Shown piece after piece: positions 35,700 through 44,750 of a DNA stretch of 64,000 nucleotides. A program made the translations under genes and the position numbers. Source of the stretch: Ruminococcus flavefaciens (lineage in GTDB: Bacteria; Bacillota; Clostridia; Oscillospirales; Ruminococcaceae). The notes under the pieces were generated by a model that saw only the letters and a program-made list of their open reading frames with translations, ran no database searches and was not told the DNA's origin. Every line of letters begins with the position of its first letter. Positions within the stretch are counted from its first letter, which is position 1. The stretch covers positions 1,320,449 to 1,384,448 of the forward strand of contig JAMPIL010000001.1 in NCBI GenBank assembly GCA_023662725.1, in the 5' to 3' direction.

Positions 35700-38342
35700 T
35701 TATTTAGTACCGTCAAACATATAAATGAATTTTACATTTCCGTCCATATTCTCGGAAATGCCGGAATAGCTGTTATATTCTTTTGCCGCATTCTGAACAG
35801 CCTTGAAATTTTCGATGATATTCGGAAGATTATCGTTTATTGTTCCTGTAAGAACCGCAATTCCTTCATCGTTGAACTTTATCATACCGTCGTTAAGTTC
35901 TTTTGCTCCGTCTTTAAGCTGTGACACGCCGTCGATAAGAGCCTTGCTGCCGCTTTGCAGTGTAAGGATTCCCGAATTGAGTTCTGATGCTCCGGAAGAA
36001 AGCGATGAAGTTCCGCTTCCAAGCTTGAGAATTGACTGATAGAGCGTATTTGCTCCGCTGTTGAGCTGCGAGCTGCCATTATAAAGCTGAGCAAGACCGC
36101 CGTCAAGCGTCAATGCGCCATTGCCAAGTTCACCAAGACCGCTTTCAAGAGCTGCCGCACCGTCTGAAAGTCTGAACAGACCGTTATTGAGGTCTACCGC
36201 TCCGTCAGCAAGACGAGCGATTCCATTGTTAAGTTCATACGCTCCGCCGGAAAGCTGATCAAGTCCTGCTGAGAGCGAATCAAGACCGCCGATAAGACCT
36301 GTACTGCCGTTTGCAAGAGTTCCTATGCCGGAATCAAGCGTTGCCGCACCCTGAGAGAGCGTTCCTGCGCCCTGTGAAAGCTGTGCGGACGAACCTGAAA
36401 GCTGTGACGCTCCAGCTGCAAGAGCCTTTCCGCCGTTATCGAGGGATTCAAGTCCCTGACTGAGAGCCGCAGAGCCGTTCTGAGCCGTTGCAAGACCTTC
36501 TGAAAGTTCTTCGAGCCCGCCGTTTAACTGCTGTGAACCTGTCTGTATCGTTGCAGCACCGCTGTAAAGCGAACCTCCCTCGCTCATTGAAGCCGCAATT
36601 TGTTTCTGAGCTTCTATTGTCTGCTGAAGAGTTCCTATAGCCACCGATATCTCATCGGACGGATTCTGTTCATATAATCCCTGTAAAGCGGCAAGAGCCT
36701 GTTCATTGGCTGAAATAGTCGCATTAAGAGAAGTTCCTGCCGTGCTGAGTCCGCCGGAAAGAGCCGCCGCACCCTCTGAGAGGTCGGAAGCTCCGGCTGC
36801 GAGTGAATCTGCTCCGGTTTTGGCAGTTGAAATACCTGCTGAAAGAGAATCTGCTCCGGTTCTTACTTCCGAAATTCCTGCCGATATCTGATTTGCAGAA
36901 CCGCTTAGCGCATAAGCGCCGTCGCTGAGAGCCTTTGCTCCGCTTGCAAGCTCGGACGAACCGTTTTTCACCTGTGAACTTCCTGCTGTAAGGGAATCCA
37001 TACCCCCGGTTAACTGAGAAGCTCCGCTTTTAAGAGCTGAAGCGCCGTCGTCAACCTGTGTAAATCCGGCAACAAGAGCGTCCGAACCCGTTTTAGCGTC
37101 GCTGAGTCCGCTGCTGAGAGCCTCTGCTCCGGCGCTTGCAGACTGCAATCCCGCATTAAGCTCCGACGAGCCTGAACTTACCTGTTCAATACCGCCTGCT
37201 ATTGCGGAAGAGCCGTCCTTTGCCGTTTTCAGTCCGGAAGCAAAAGTTCCTGTAGAATCGGAGAGCGTTTTTGCTCCGTCGGCAAGGGCTTTCGAGCCTG
37301 AATTGAGTTCGTCTGCTCCGTTTTTCAATTGAAGCGAACCGTCAGCAAGCTTATCAATACCTCCCGTAAGTTCTCCGGACTTGTCGGAAAGCTGTTTTAT
37401 TCCGTCATAAAGAGCCGCAGTTCCGTCGCAGAGCTGTTCAGCGCCGTCGCTTAACTCCTTAAGCTTATCTTTAAGTTCATCCAAATTGGACGTATCATCA
37501 AGATCAAGATCTGCAAAAACTTCATTGGAAACAGCCGTTACGGATGAACCCATTTCAAAATCAGTAACATCGGCTGATATCTCAAATGTTTCCGGCAGAC
37601 CGATATCAAGTCCCTCTATCTCGTCAAGACCGAGACTGTCGGCGAGTCCTGGAAAAGCGATTCCGACAACGATAAGCTTTTCGCCGTCTGAGATGACCTT
37701 TCCGTTTTCCGCCTCGACATTTACAAATTTATCGGTATCGAAAACAGCCGCACTTGCCGCAAGGAAAGGAACATTTATCTCCTTTTCCTTTCCGTTTACG
37801 AGCTGAACCGATTTCTGATTGTTCTTATATGTCCAGCGAATTACGAGATGACCGCTTTTGCCGACAATACTCTCTGGTGAAACCTCTTTTCCGTCAAGGA
37901 AATAGGTCATGGTAACATCAACCGGCAGCTGTTTGTCGGAGTTGCCCTTATAGTAAATATCGCTTCCGTCCGCAGACCAGTTAAGCTCCTCACCGTTCAC
38001 CGTGAAGCTTTCATCGCCCTTAACGTTCACAATATCGCTCAAAGAAGAAATATCGCTTATTGAATCAAGCGCCGGAGTATTTTTAATCCAGTCGCTTACT
38101 AATATATTTTTGATAGAAGAATTATTGTTGCAAAGAACATAAACAGTTTCGTCTTTATAAGCGGAGCTTCCGGAAGAGCTTCTTGTCATTTCAGAAGTTT
38201 CCGTATTCTTCTTTTCTGAATTTGCAGGAGTGGAATCTGTTTTGTCATTATTTTTTGCATATGCTATAGAACCTGTTGCTCCGACAGAAATTGCAACGGC
38301 AATCACTCCGGCTGTAACTTTTTTGAAATTATTCGTATTCAT
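35700..38342 (-). CDS. Secreted heptad-repeat protein, YhgE/Pip-like
   Basis: An 880-residue exported protein. It begins with a signal sequence (VTAGVIAVAISVGATGSIAYA), then a beta-rich domain of about 250 residues, then from about residue 285 to 815 a very long array with a seven-residue period of the form L-x-x-G-x-x-x (for example LADGSLQLKNGADELNSG), as in the YhgE/Pip group of membrane proteins linked to export or phage adsorption. Unlike typical members it ends without the C-terminal membrane helices, so anchoring would come from the signal region or from its partner. It is the second gene of an operon behind the MMPL transporter (15-base gap), implying a joint function. The repetitive DNA may recombine. 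Confidence 0.8.
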   Translation of the reverse strand: MNTNNFKKVTAGVIAVAISVGATGSIAYAKNNDKTDSTPANSEKKNTETSEMTRSSSGSSAYKDETVYVLCNNNSSIKNILVSDWIKNTPALDSISDISSLSDIVNVKGDESFTVNGEELNWSADGSDIYYKGNSDKQLPVDVTMTYFLDGKEVSPESIVGKSGHLVIRWTYKNNQKSVQLVNGKEKEINVPFLAASAAVFDTDKFVNVEAENGKVISDGEKLIVVGIAFPGLADSLGLDEIEGLDIGLPETFEISADVTDFEMGSSVTAVSNEVFADLDLDDTSNLDELKDKLKELSDGAEQLCDGTAALYDGIKQLSDKSGELTGGIDKLADGSLQLKNGADELNSGSKALADGAKTLSDSTGTFASGLKTAKDGSSAIAGGIEQVSSGSSELNAGLQSASAGAEALSSGLSDAKTGSDALVAGFTQVDDGASALKSGASQLTGGMDSLTAGSSQVKNGSSELASGAKALSDGAYALSGSANQISAGISEVRTGADSLSAGISTAKTGADSLAAGASDLSEGAAALSGGLSTAGTSLNATISANEQALAALQGLYEQNPSDEISVAIGTLQQTIEAQKQIAASMSEGGSLYSGAATIQTGSQQLNGGLEELSEGLATAQNGSAALSQGLESLDNGGKALAAGASQLSGSSAQLSQGAGTLSQGAATLDSGIGTLANGSTGLIGGLDSLSAGLDQLSGGAYELNNGIARLADGAVDLNNGLFRLSDGAAALESGLGELGNGALTLDGGLAQLYNGSSQLNSGANTLYQSILKLGSGTSSLSSGASELNSGILTLQSGSKALIDGVSQLKDGAKELNDGMIKFNDEGIAVLTGTINDNLPNIIENFKAVQNAAKEYNSYSGISENMDGNVKFIYMFDGTK

Positions 38343-38357
38343 AATATTACCTCTCCT

Positions 38358-40466
38358 TTAATTGATTTCAACGGTTTGTTTATTTAAGTTAGCTTTATTT
38401 TTCTTTGGAAGAAATCCTGCGCTCGTCTTGCAGATGATTTTATCAAACACCATAAACATTGACGGAAGAACGCCGATAACGATTACCATCGAGATTATAG
38501 CTCCTCTTGCAAGAAGCATACAAAGCGACGAAATAAGTCCGATATCCGAGTAAACTGCTACGCCGATAGTTGCCGCAAAAAATCCAAGAGCGGATGTTAT
38601 TACAGACTTGATAGACGTGCTTAAAGCGATATGAACGGATTCTTTTTTATCCTTTCCACTGCTTCGCTCGGTTTTGTATCTTGTCGTCATAAGAATAGCG
38701 TAATCGACAGTTGCTCCGAGCTGTATCGTTCCGATAACCACGGAAGCGATAAACGGAAGTTCCGTTCCGCTGAAGAAAGCTATTCCAAGATTTATCATGA
38801 TAGCCAGCTCAATAACCGAAACAAGAATGATAGGCAGAGTTATCGACCTAAAGGTTATTGCAATGATAAGGAAAATTACCGCTATTGAAAGTATGCTTAC
38901 AATCTTGAAATCCTTATCGGTTATTTCAATAAGATCTTTCGTTGCCGGAGCTTCTCCGATAAGCATTGCCTTGCTGTCATATTTTTCAATGATATCGTTT
39001 ATCTGATTTATCTGAGTGTTTACCTCGTCGGAAGCAACCTTATATTCCGAACCGATAAGCATAAGCTGCCATTCATCGTTTTTCAGAATTTCCTTGACGG
39101 AATCGGGAATAATTTCTTCAGGGATCGCAGGTCCTACCAGTGAATTGAATCCAAGAGCCATCTGAACTCCGTCAGTATTTTCAATTTCGCTGATCATACG
39201 ATCTGCTTGCTTTGCGTCAAGGGAAGAATCGGCAAGAAGGATATGAGTGCTGTTCATGCCAAATTCTTCTTCAAGCTTTGTATTGGCGATCATGCTTTCG
39301 AGATCAGCCGGAAGAGTGCTGTCGAGCTTATAGTAAACATCGTAATTGTTATTGCCGTACACTGCCGGAATAAGAAGAACTACAGCCGCCGTAAGGAAAA
39401 GTCCGCAGTGCTTTATAATAAATGAAGATGTTCTTTTGAAAGAAGGAAGAAAATCTCTGTGGGATGTTTTTGAGATAGCCTTTTCGAAAATAAGTATCAT
39501 TGCCGGAAGAACTGTTACGCAGGCAATTACTCCGCAGACAACGCCCTTTGCCATTACTATTCCAAGGTCGAGTCCGAGGGTGAAGCTCATAAAGCACATT
39601 GCAAGGAATCCGGCAACCGTAGTAAACGAGCTGCTGACAACGGACGTTATCGTATTTGCAATAGCGTGAGCCATAGCCTCCTGCTTATTATCGGGATAGC
39701 GCTGTAGCTGCTCTTTATAGCTGTGCCAAAGGAAAATGGAGTAATCCATCGTAACGCCAAGCTGTAAAACAAGCGCAAGCGCCTGAGTTAAAAACGATAT
39801 CTCACCGAATACGAAGTTTGTTCCAAGATTCCATACAATAGCAACTCCGATACTGAGCATGAAGAAAACCGGTATCAGGAAAGAATCCATAGCTACCATA
39901 AGAACGATACTTGTAAGAATAACCGCTATAATGGCATATATGATCGTCTCGCTCTGCGAAAGCTTTTTCATATCGAGCGTTATCGCCGACATACCGCTTA
40001 TGAAGCATTGTTTAGATGTTATATCTCTCATTTCTTCAACAGCGTCCAGAGTTCCGTCGGCTGAGGTCGTGTCATCGAAGAAAACAGCCATCATGGTTGT
40101 ATCGTCTTTATTGAAGAAATCGTATATATTGTCCGGAAGAACCTCTTTAGGAATATCAAGACCTATTATAGACTGATAGCAGACAACATTTGAAACGTGG
40201 TCCACTTCCGCAATCTTATCGGCAGTTTCCGCAACATCCTTATCGCTCATTCCCTCAACCATGACGAAAGAAAATCCGCCCTGACCAAACTTGTCGATAA
40301 GAATATCCTGCCCCTCCATAGTGTCGATATCCTTGGGCAGATATGAAAGAATATCGTAATTTACTCTTGTGTTAATGAATCCTATTGCACACGGTATCAT
40401 CAGAAGAACGCCGATAATAAGAATCAGAATTCTGTGCTTTGCGATCCATTCTCCGAATTTAAGCAT
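38358..40466 (-). CDS. MMPL-family RND transporter
   Basis: A 702-residue inner-membrane exporter with the two-fold layout of the family: a first helix (residues 12-30), an extracellular loop, five helices with the GATMDYSIFLWH-like signature (here LGVTMDYSIFLWHSYKE), then a repeat of the same arrangement with LGATVDYAILMTTRYK. The paired Asp residues in these segments are those expected to carry protons. Substrates of relatives include lipids and hydrophobic drugs. The start has AAAGGA upstream. It is divergent from the TetR gene and the shared region holds four operator-like palindromes, one overlapping its -35. Confidence 0.9.
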   Translation of the reverse strand: MLKFGEWIAKHRILILIIGVLLMIPCAIGFINTRVNYDILSYLPKDIDTMEGQDILIDKFGQGGFSFVMVEGMSDKDVAETADKIAEVDHVSNVVCYQSIIGLDIPKEVLPDNIYDFFNKDDTTMMAVFFDDTTSADGTLDAVEEMRDITSKQCFISGMSAITLDMKKLSQSETIIYAIIAVILTSIVLMVAMDSFLIPVFFMLSIGVAIVWNLGTNFVFGEISFLTQALALVLQLGVTMDYSIFLWHSYKEQLQRYPDNKQEAMAHAIANTITSVVSSSFTTVAGFLAMCFMSFTLGLDLGIVMAKGVVCGVIACVTVLPAMILIFEKAISKTSHRDFLPSFKRTSSFIIKHCGLFLTAAVVLLIPAVYGNNNYDVYYKLDSTLPADLESMIANTKLEEEFGMNSTHILLADSSLDAKQADRMISEIENTDGVQMALGFNSLVGPAIPEEIIPDSVKEILKNDEWQLMLIGSEYKVASDEVNTQINQINDIIEKYDSKAMLIGEAPATKDLIEITDKDFKIVSILSIAVIFLIIAITFRSITLPIILVSVIELAIMINLGIAFFSGTELPFIASVVIGTIQLGATVDYAILMTTRYKTERSSGKDKKESVHIALSTSIKSVITSALGFFAATIGVAVYSDIGLISSLCMLLARGAIISMVIVIGVLPSMFMVFDKIICKTSAGFLPKKNKANLNKQTVEIN

Positions 40467-40549
40467 AAAATCGTTCCTTTCGTTTAAAATTGGTACGCCG
40501 GAAAAACGCTGAACCGGCGTACCTTTTATGGAGATTAGGAATCAACAAC

Positions 40550-40691
40550 TGACCGTAGGTCATTTGTCTCTATCGATAGTATATTACAAAAATGACCGTT
40601 AGTCAATATGTTTTGAAGAAAAAATGACCTAAAGTCATAATTTTCGTCCGTCTGCACAAAAATGTGCATTCCGATTAATGACTATTAGTCA
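40550..40691. promoter_or_regulatory. Four operator-like palindromes for the TetR regulator
   Basis: Thirteen-base sites of the form TGAC-N5-GTCA at 40550-40562 (TGACCGTAGGTCA), 40593-40605 (TGACCGTTAGTCA), 40625-40637 (TGACCTAAAGTCA) and 40679-40691 (TGACTATTAGTCA). Spacings of 43, 32 and 54 bases are near whole helical turns, so the sites would face one side of the DNA. The second overlaps the -35 of the transporter promoter and the fourth lies 11 bases before the -35 of tetR. These and the two promoters account for the 313-base gap. Confidence 0.85.
40578..40606 (-). promoter_or_regulatory. Promoter of the MMPL transporter operon
   Basis: Minus strand TTGACT (40606-40601), 17-base spacer, TATACT (40583-40578); the -35 is embedded in the second operator. 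Confidence 0.75.
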
Positions 40692-40702
40692 ATTTATCCG
40701 AC

Positions 40703-40732
40703 TTGACAATTCCTGTCGATTTGGATTATAAT
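40703..40732 (+). promoter_or_regulatory. Promoter of the tetR gene
   Basis: TTGACA (40703-40708), 18-base spacer, TATAAT (40727-40732), just downstream of the fourth operator. Confidence 0.75.
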
Positions 40733-40779
40733 GGAATGAGCAGTTATTTGTCAAATTAAAATTTAAGGAGCGCATAAAA

Positions 40780-41388
40780 ATGGGAAAGGTTGATTCCAAC
40801 AAAAAACAAAAGGAAAATTCTCTTCTTAAAACTGCCTTTGAATCGTTTACCACAAAAGGCTTCAGCAAAACCTCTATTTCGGATATCGTAAACAAAGCCG
40901 GAGTCGCCAAAGGAACGTTTTATCTCTATTTTAAAGATAAATACGATATCCGAAATAAGCTTATCTCACATAAATCAAGTCAGCTTTTCCGCAATGCTGC
41001 CGATGAGCTTGAAAAAATCAGTGAATCTCTTGATTTTGAAGAAAAGATCATTTTCATAATTGATAATATAATAAATCAGCTCAACGAAAATCAATCTCTT
41101 CTTACCTTTATTTCAAAAAATCTAAGCTGGGGAATTTTTAAATCGGCTCTGACCTCGCCAACAATGGACGATGACGTTAATTTTTCGGACGTTTACAACT
41201 CTATGCTCAGCGAAGCTCCGTATGAATTCAAAAATCCGGAAATAATGCTGTTCATGATAGTCGAGCTCGTTTCGTCAACCTGCTACTCTGCTATACTTTA
41301 CAGCGAACCTTGCAATATTTCCGAGCTTAAGCCCTATCTTTTTGAAACGGTAAGACTTATTATCAATCAACAGAAAAAATCTGTTTAA
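40780..41388 (+). CDS. TetR-family transcriptional regulator
   Basis: Probable repressor of itself and of the divergent transporter operon. The 202 residues start with a helix-turn-helix domain (residues 12-60: LLKTAFESFTTKGFSKTSI, then VNKAGVAKGTFYLYFKDKYD), followed by a helical ligand domain without recognisable family. The ribosome site is AAGGAG. The TGAC-N5-GTCA palindromes next to it are the expected DNA targets. A terminator follows directly. Confidence 0.93.
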   Translation: MGKVDSNKKQKENSLLKTAFESFTTKGFSKTSISDIVNKAGVAKGTFYLYFKDKYDIRNKLISHKSSQLFRNAADELEKISESLDFEEKIIFIIDNIINQLNENQSLLTFISKNLSWGIFKSALTSPTMDDDVNFSDVYNSMLSEAPYEFKNPEIMLFMIVELVSSTCYSAILYSEPCNISELKPYLFETVRLIINQQKKSV

Positions 41389-41393
41389 CTAAA

Positions 41394-41423
41394 AAAGATT
41401 CAGCAATTTAGCTGAATCTTTTT
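41394..41423 (+). terminator. Terminator after tetR
   Basis: AAAGATTCAGC/GCTGAATCTTT eleven-base stem with six-base loop and a T run. Confidence 0.9.
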
Positions 41424-41484
41424 GCTTTGAAATGCGAGTTGTTAACAAAATATTTTCTCAGTAGTATAAATTTTACGTTTAATA

Positions 41485-41513
41485 TTGACATTTCACCCTT
41501 TTTGTAATAAATT
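41485..41513 (+). promoter_or_regulatory. Candidate promoter of the half-dockerin gene
   Basis: TTGACA (41485-41490), 17-base spacer, TAAATT (41508-41513). The -10 is weak. Confidence 0.45.
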
Positions 41514-41534
41514 TATAAAGGAGTTTGATTATCT

Positions 41535-41705
41535 ATGAAGATTTTCAGGAAAGCGCTGTCCGCTGCCTCTGCGGCTGCTATAGCATTGACAGTCGGCACT
41601 TCAAGCATCGGTATCAGCGGCGTAACAAATGAAGACGCTCTTACTATCCAGAAATTTAAACTTGAACTTATTCCTTCTCTTGATCCAGCCGATTCTGTTG
41701 CATGA
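41535..41705 (+). CDS. Secreted 56-residue peptide ending in half a dockerin
   Basis: The frame has AAGGAG eleven bases before its ATG. Residues 1-28 form a signal sequence (basic MKIFRK, then an Ala-rich hydrophobic core), directly followed by GVTNEDALTIQKFKLELI at about 29-46, which matches the second helix-loop half of a type I dockerin (the x-DAL-x-IQ-x core). The first half with the calcium-binding DxNxDG loop, and any enzyme domain, are missing. It is bounded by its own candidate promoter and a terminator. Most likely it is what remains after internal deletion of a cellulosome-type enzyme gene, but a functional secreted peptide cannot be excluded. Confidence 0.65.
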   Translation: MKIFRKALSAASAAAIALTVGTSSIGISGVTNEDALTIQKFKLELIPSLDPADSVA

Positions 41706-41720
41706 TCAAAAAATATTGAT

Positions 41721-41748
41721 GCCGGACTTTTTAGTCCGGCAGTTTTTT
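41721..41748 (+). terminator. Terminator after the half-dockerin gene
   Basis: GCCGGACT/AGTCCGGC eight-base stem, four-base loop, followed by TTTTTT. Confidence 0.9.
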
Positions 41749-41816
41749 CAGAGCATATTCACATAAAATCTGTTTCCGACATATCTTAATACAGAACAAT
41801 TTCAGGAGGTCGGAAT

Positions 41817-43217
41817 ATGTCGGAAAATCATCTTGTCGCCCTTGCCGGAAACCCAAACGTCGGAAAATCCACTGTTTTTAACGCTTTGACCGGAATGAAA
41901 CAGCATACTGGCAACTGGGCAGGAAAAACTGTTGCCGGAGCAGAGGGACGTTTTGAATATAACGGACTCAACTTCACTATCGAAGATATAGCCGGAACCT
42001 ACTCTCTCAGAGCAAATTCCGCCGAAGAAGAATCTGCCCGTGATTTTATCTGTTTTGGCGGAGCAGAGGCAGTTATCGTTATCTGCGATGCAACTTGTCT
42101 TGAAAGAAATCTTAATCTTGCCCTACAGATAATAGAAGCAGCTCCGAGAACAATGATATGCGTTAATCTTCTTGATGAAGCAAAAATAAAAGGAATAGAA
42201 ATTGACCTTGCGCTTCTGGAAGAGCTTCTCGGAGTTCCTGTTGTCGGAATGACGGCAAGAAGCGGAAAAGGTCTTGACGAAATGAAAAAACGTCTTTGCA
42301 GTCTTATAGGCGAGCCTGTAAAGGACTCAGTTTTTCACAGCGCACTTCCGGAAGAACTCGAAACAGCTCTTACCAAAATTCAAACGGAAATCAGCGGATG
42401 CGTGAAAAAAATGTCAGCAAGAACGATCACTCTGCGAATTCTGGAGGGCGATACCGAATTCCTTAAAAAGGCTTCCGAATATGAAGGTACTGCCATTAAG
42501 ATAAGCGAAAACACCTCAGAAATCATCTCATCTCTCGCTGAAAATGGCTATACTCAGGAAAAAATCTCTGACAGCATCATTGCTGCCGATATTGACAGAA
42601 GTCGTTCGATAGCACGCAGGACTGTTCGGACTGGAAAAACCTCACCATATCTTCGTGACAGAAAACTTGATAAAATTCTTCTCAGCCGCAGATTCGGAGT
42701 TCCTGCAATGATCCTGCTTTTCGGACTGATTCTCTGGATCACCATTGCCGGTGCAAATTATCCGTCAGAAATTCTCGGAAACGGTCTTTTCGCTCTCGGG
42801 GACAAAATTTCAGAGGGAATGATAAAATCCGGCGCACCAGATTGGCTCGAAGGCGTACTTATTCAAGGTATCTACAAAGTTCTCGCATGGGTAGTGTCCG
42901 TCATGCTTCCGCCTATGGCCGGATTCAAAATAAACCATAAAATAAAAAACCTGTATCATCAAATCGTTAATCGAACTGCTGATACAGGTTTATATTTATT
43001 TATTTTTCTTTACAGAAGATTTTTTAGTATTTGCGCCAGTTTCCGATTTGTCGGAATCTCCTACGCTTGTATCGTCATCCTCTTCGTTTTCGTCATCATC
43101 AGAAGCCGATTCAACAGCAAGCTTCTTAGAATTCTCATTCTTTATAGCCATAATAAATGCAACAGCAAGATAAACGATAAGAACCAAAGCTTCGGCAATG
43201 ATCGCAGGTATCATTGA
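41817..43217 (+). pseudogene. feoB: Ferrous iron transporter FeoB, truncated
   Basis: FeoB imports Fe2+ through a G-protein-linked membrane channel; intact proteins have 650-800 residues. Here the N-terminal GTPase is complete: GNPNVGKST (G1), GKTV (G2), DIAGTYS (G3), NLLDEA (G4), then the GDI-like helices and the first membrane segment (FGVPAMILLFGLILWITIAG). Similarity runs to VVSVMLPPMA at about 42919, which in relatives continues into the Gate domain. After that the frame enters unrelated sequence, passes through a terminator and runs antisense into the Wzz-like gene until a stop at 43217. Most of the channel is therefore absent and no feoA is nearby. The ribosome site AGGAGG is intact. 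Confidence 0.8.
42949..42990. terminator. Terminator of the Wzz-like gene inside the feoB remnant
   Basis: AACCTGTATCA/TGATACAGGTT eleven-base stem with A and T runs on both sides, so usable in both directions. It lies six bases beyond the stop of the minus-strand gene. Confidence 0.8.
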
Positions 43218-44567
43218 ATTGTGTAAAATTGCCTTTATAGAAGCCTTGTTAGGACTTGAAGCCGGTACGAGGATGTTATAAGCGTTTGCAAATTCTACAG
43301 CTTCAAAGTACTCTTCTGAAGTGATTCTTGTATCTTCGATCAGATTTTCAAGCTTCTGATTGAGCGAAACGAGCTGTTCATCAACATATTCAGCCATTTC
43401 GGGAGTGCTTGTAGCAGAATTATCAAGTCCTTCTTTTCTTTGTGTATAAAATTTAATATTCTGCTTTGTTTCAGCAAGCTCAGATGCGATAGAATCTCTT
43501 CTTTCAATAAGCTTGTCATATTCCTCGGAAGCTTGAGTAAGTTCAGTATTTCCACTTTCTACGCCTGCAACTACAAGGATTGAATCCTTCTTATAGGAAT
43601 CAATGGTTTCTTTAAGGTTGTTAAGCTTTTCAGTAAGAGCGTCCTTGTTTCTTGTTAGGGAATCTATTCTGTACTGATAATATGCAATTGTCGATTCTCT
43701 GTTTTTAGTAACGTTATTAACGGTTACATAAGAAGAAATTCTGTCCAGATCTATAGTTTTTACAGAGTTGATAGACTGATAGATATCATTGAATGTGTGA
43801 CCGCTCTGGATTGAACGGAAATATGTCGAATCACTCTTAGCAAGATCGTTTACATATTTTGCAAGAGTATCGAGAGTTGTTCTGAAAAGATCTACAGCTT
43901 CAGAATAATCGTAATCAGTATAATCAATAGCGGCGACAGCAGAACCAAGAGCCTGATTATAACCATAGCGATTGAAGAAATAAGTTCTGAAATTCTTCAG
44001 TATGCTGTTCAAAACAAGAACTGCGTCCGATGAGCCGATACCTGCTGCGGCATAATTGAAAGTTACTGTGTACTGAGTAGGATAATAGTCAACATCAAGC
44101 ATAGCCTGTGCAGCAGAGAGATTACCGCTGTTTGCATTTTCATAAATACTTTTGTAAACGGTAATTCTGTCAATAGCATCATCCGGCATAATGCTGCTAA
44201 AACGGAGATTATCTCTTATATCTGAAACCTTTTCTATATCCATATTGTTCTCAATAAGAGCGTTTGTAATAACCTGCGGATTCTTGATCATATTGATATC
44301 AAAAGTCTGTCCGGCAGGATCGAGACCTTTTTCAATTCCGTCGTAATTAAAGCTTACAAGAGCTGTAAGTGGAGTTTTGTTTTTTCTCACCTTTAGAGCT
44401 GTAAAGCCAAGCACTCCAACGCCGATAATCACAGCAATAATTATCCAAGGCAGAAAATATTTTTTCAGCATTTTACAAATTCCAGCCAGAGAAATAACAA
44501 CAGAGTCTTTATCATCCGGCTCATTTTTGATTGTAACATTAAGGTTACGTTCCTCAGATTTAGCCAT
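42996..44567 (-). CDS. Wzz/YveK-like chain-length determinant protein
   Basis: A 523-residue membrane protein of the polysaccharide co-polymerase type, which sets glycan length at the cytoplasmic membrane. Membrane segments lie near residues 36-58 (FLPWIIIAVIIGVGVLGFTAL) and 452-478 (AIIAEALVLIVYLAVAFIMAI), with a large external part between, including coiled coils (about 295-335 and 355-420). The C-terminal 35 residues are a low-complexity acidic then lysine-rich tail. No tyrosine kinase or glycosyltransferase genes adjoin it, so it may act with loci elsewhere. It has its own promoter and converges with the feoB remnant. Confidence 0.8.
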   Translation of the reverse strand: MAKSEERNLNVTIKNEPDDKDSVVISLAGICKMLKKYFLPWIIIAVIIGVGVLGFTALKVRKNKTPLTALVSFNYDGIEKGLDPAGQTFDINMIKNPQVITNALIENNMDIEKVSDIRDNLRFSSIMPDDAIDRITVYKSIYENANSGNLSAAQAMLDVDYYPTQYTVTFNYAAAGIGSSDAVLVLNSILKNFRTYFFNRYGYNQALGSAVAAIDYTDYDYSEAVDLFRTTLDTLAKYVNDLAKSDSTYFRSIQSGHTFNDIYQSINSVKTIDLDRISSYVTVNNVTKNRESTIAYYQYRIDSLTRNKDALTEKLNNLKETIDSYKKDSILVVAGVESGNTELTQASEEYDKLIERRDSIASELAETKQNIKFYTQRKEGLDNSATSTPEMAEYVDEQLVSLNQKLENLIEDTRITSEEYFEAVEFANAYNILVPASSPNKASIKAILHNSMIPAIIAEALVLIVYLAVAFIMAIKNENSKKLAVESASDDDENEEDDDTSVGDSDKSETGANTKKSSVKKNK

Positions 44568-44613
44568 TTTGTCCTCCAGATTTTAAAATTGCGGATAATT
44601 CCGCCGTCGATAT

Positions 44614-44643
44614 ATTATACCACTTTATATTCCAAATTGTCAA
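44614..44643 (-). promoter_or_regulatory. Promoter of the Wzz-like gene
   Basis: Minus strand TTGACA (44643-44638), 18-base spacer, TATAAT (44619-44614), about 45 bases before the start. Confidence 0.75.
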
Positions 44644-44750
44644 TGTTTTTCGCTGTTTTCTGATATTTTCCAACATTCATCCAAATGTTTGCAGAATATA
44701 AATAAGCGATTTGCTTAATTTAACAATAAATGTGAAAAATTAATGAAAGA

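Noticed and set aside
42920-43217. C-terminal part of the feoB frame as a novel fused domain
   Set aside because: It reads through a terminator hairpin and antisense to the Wzz-like gene, and shows no domain-like pattern; it is better explained as read-through after truncation.
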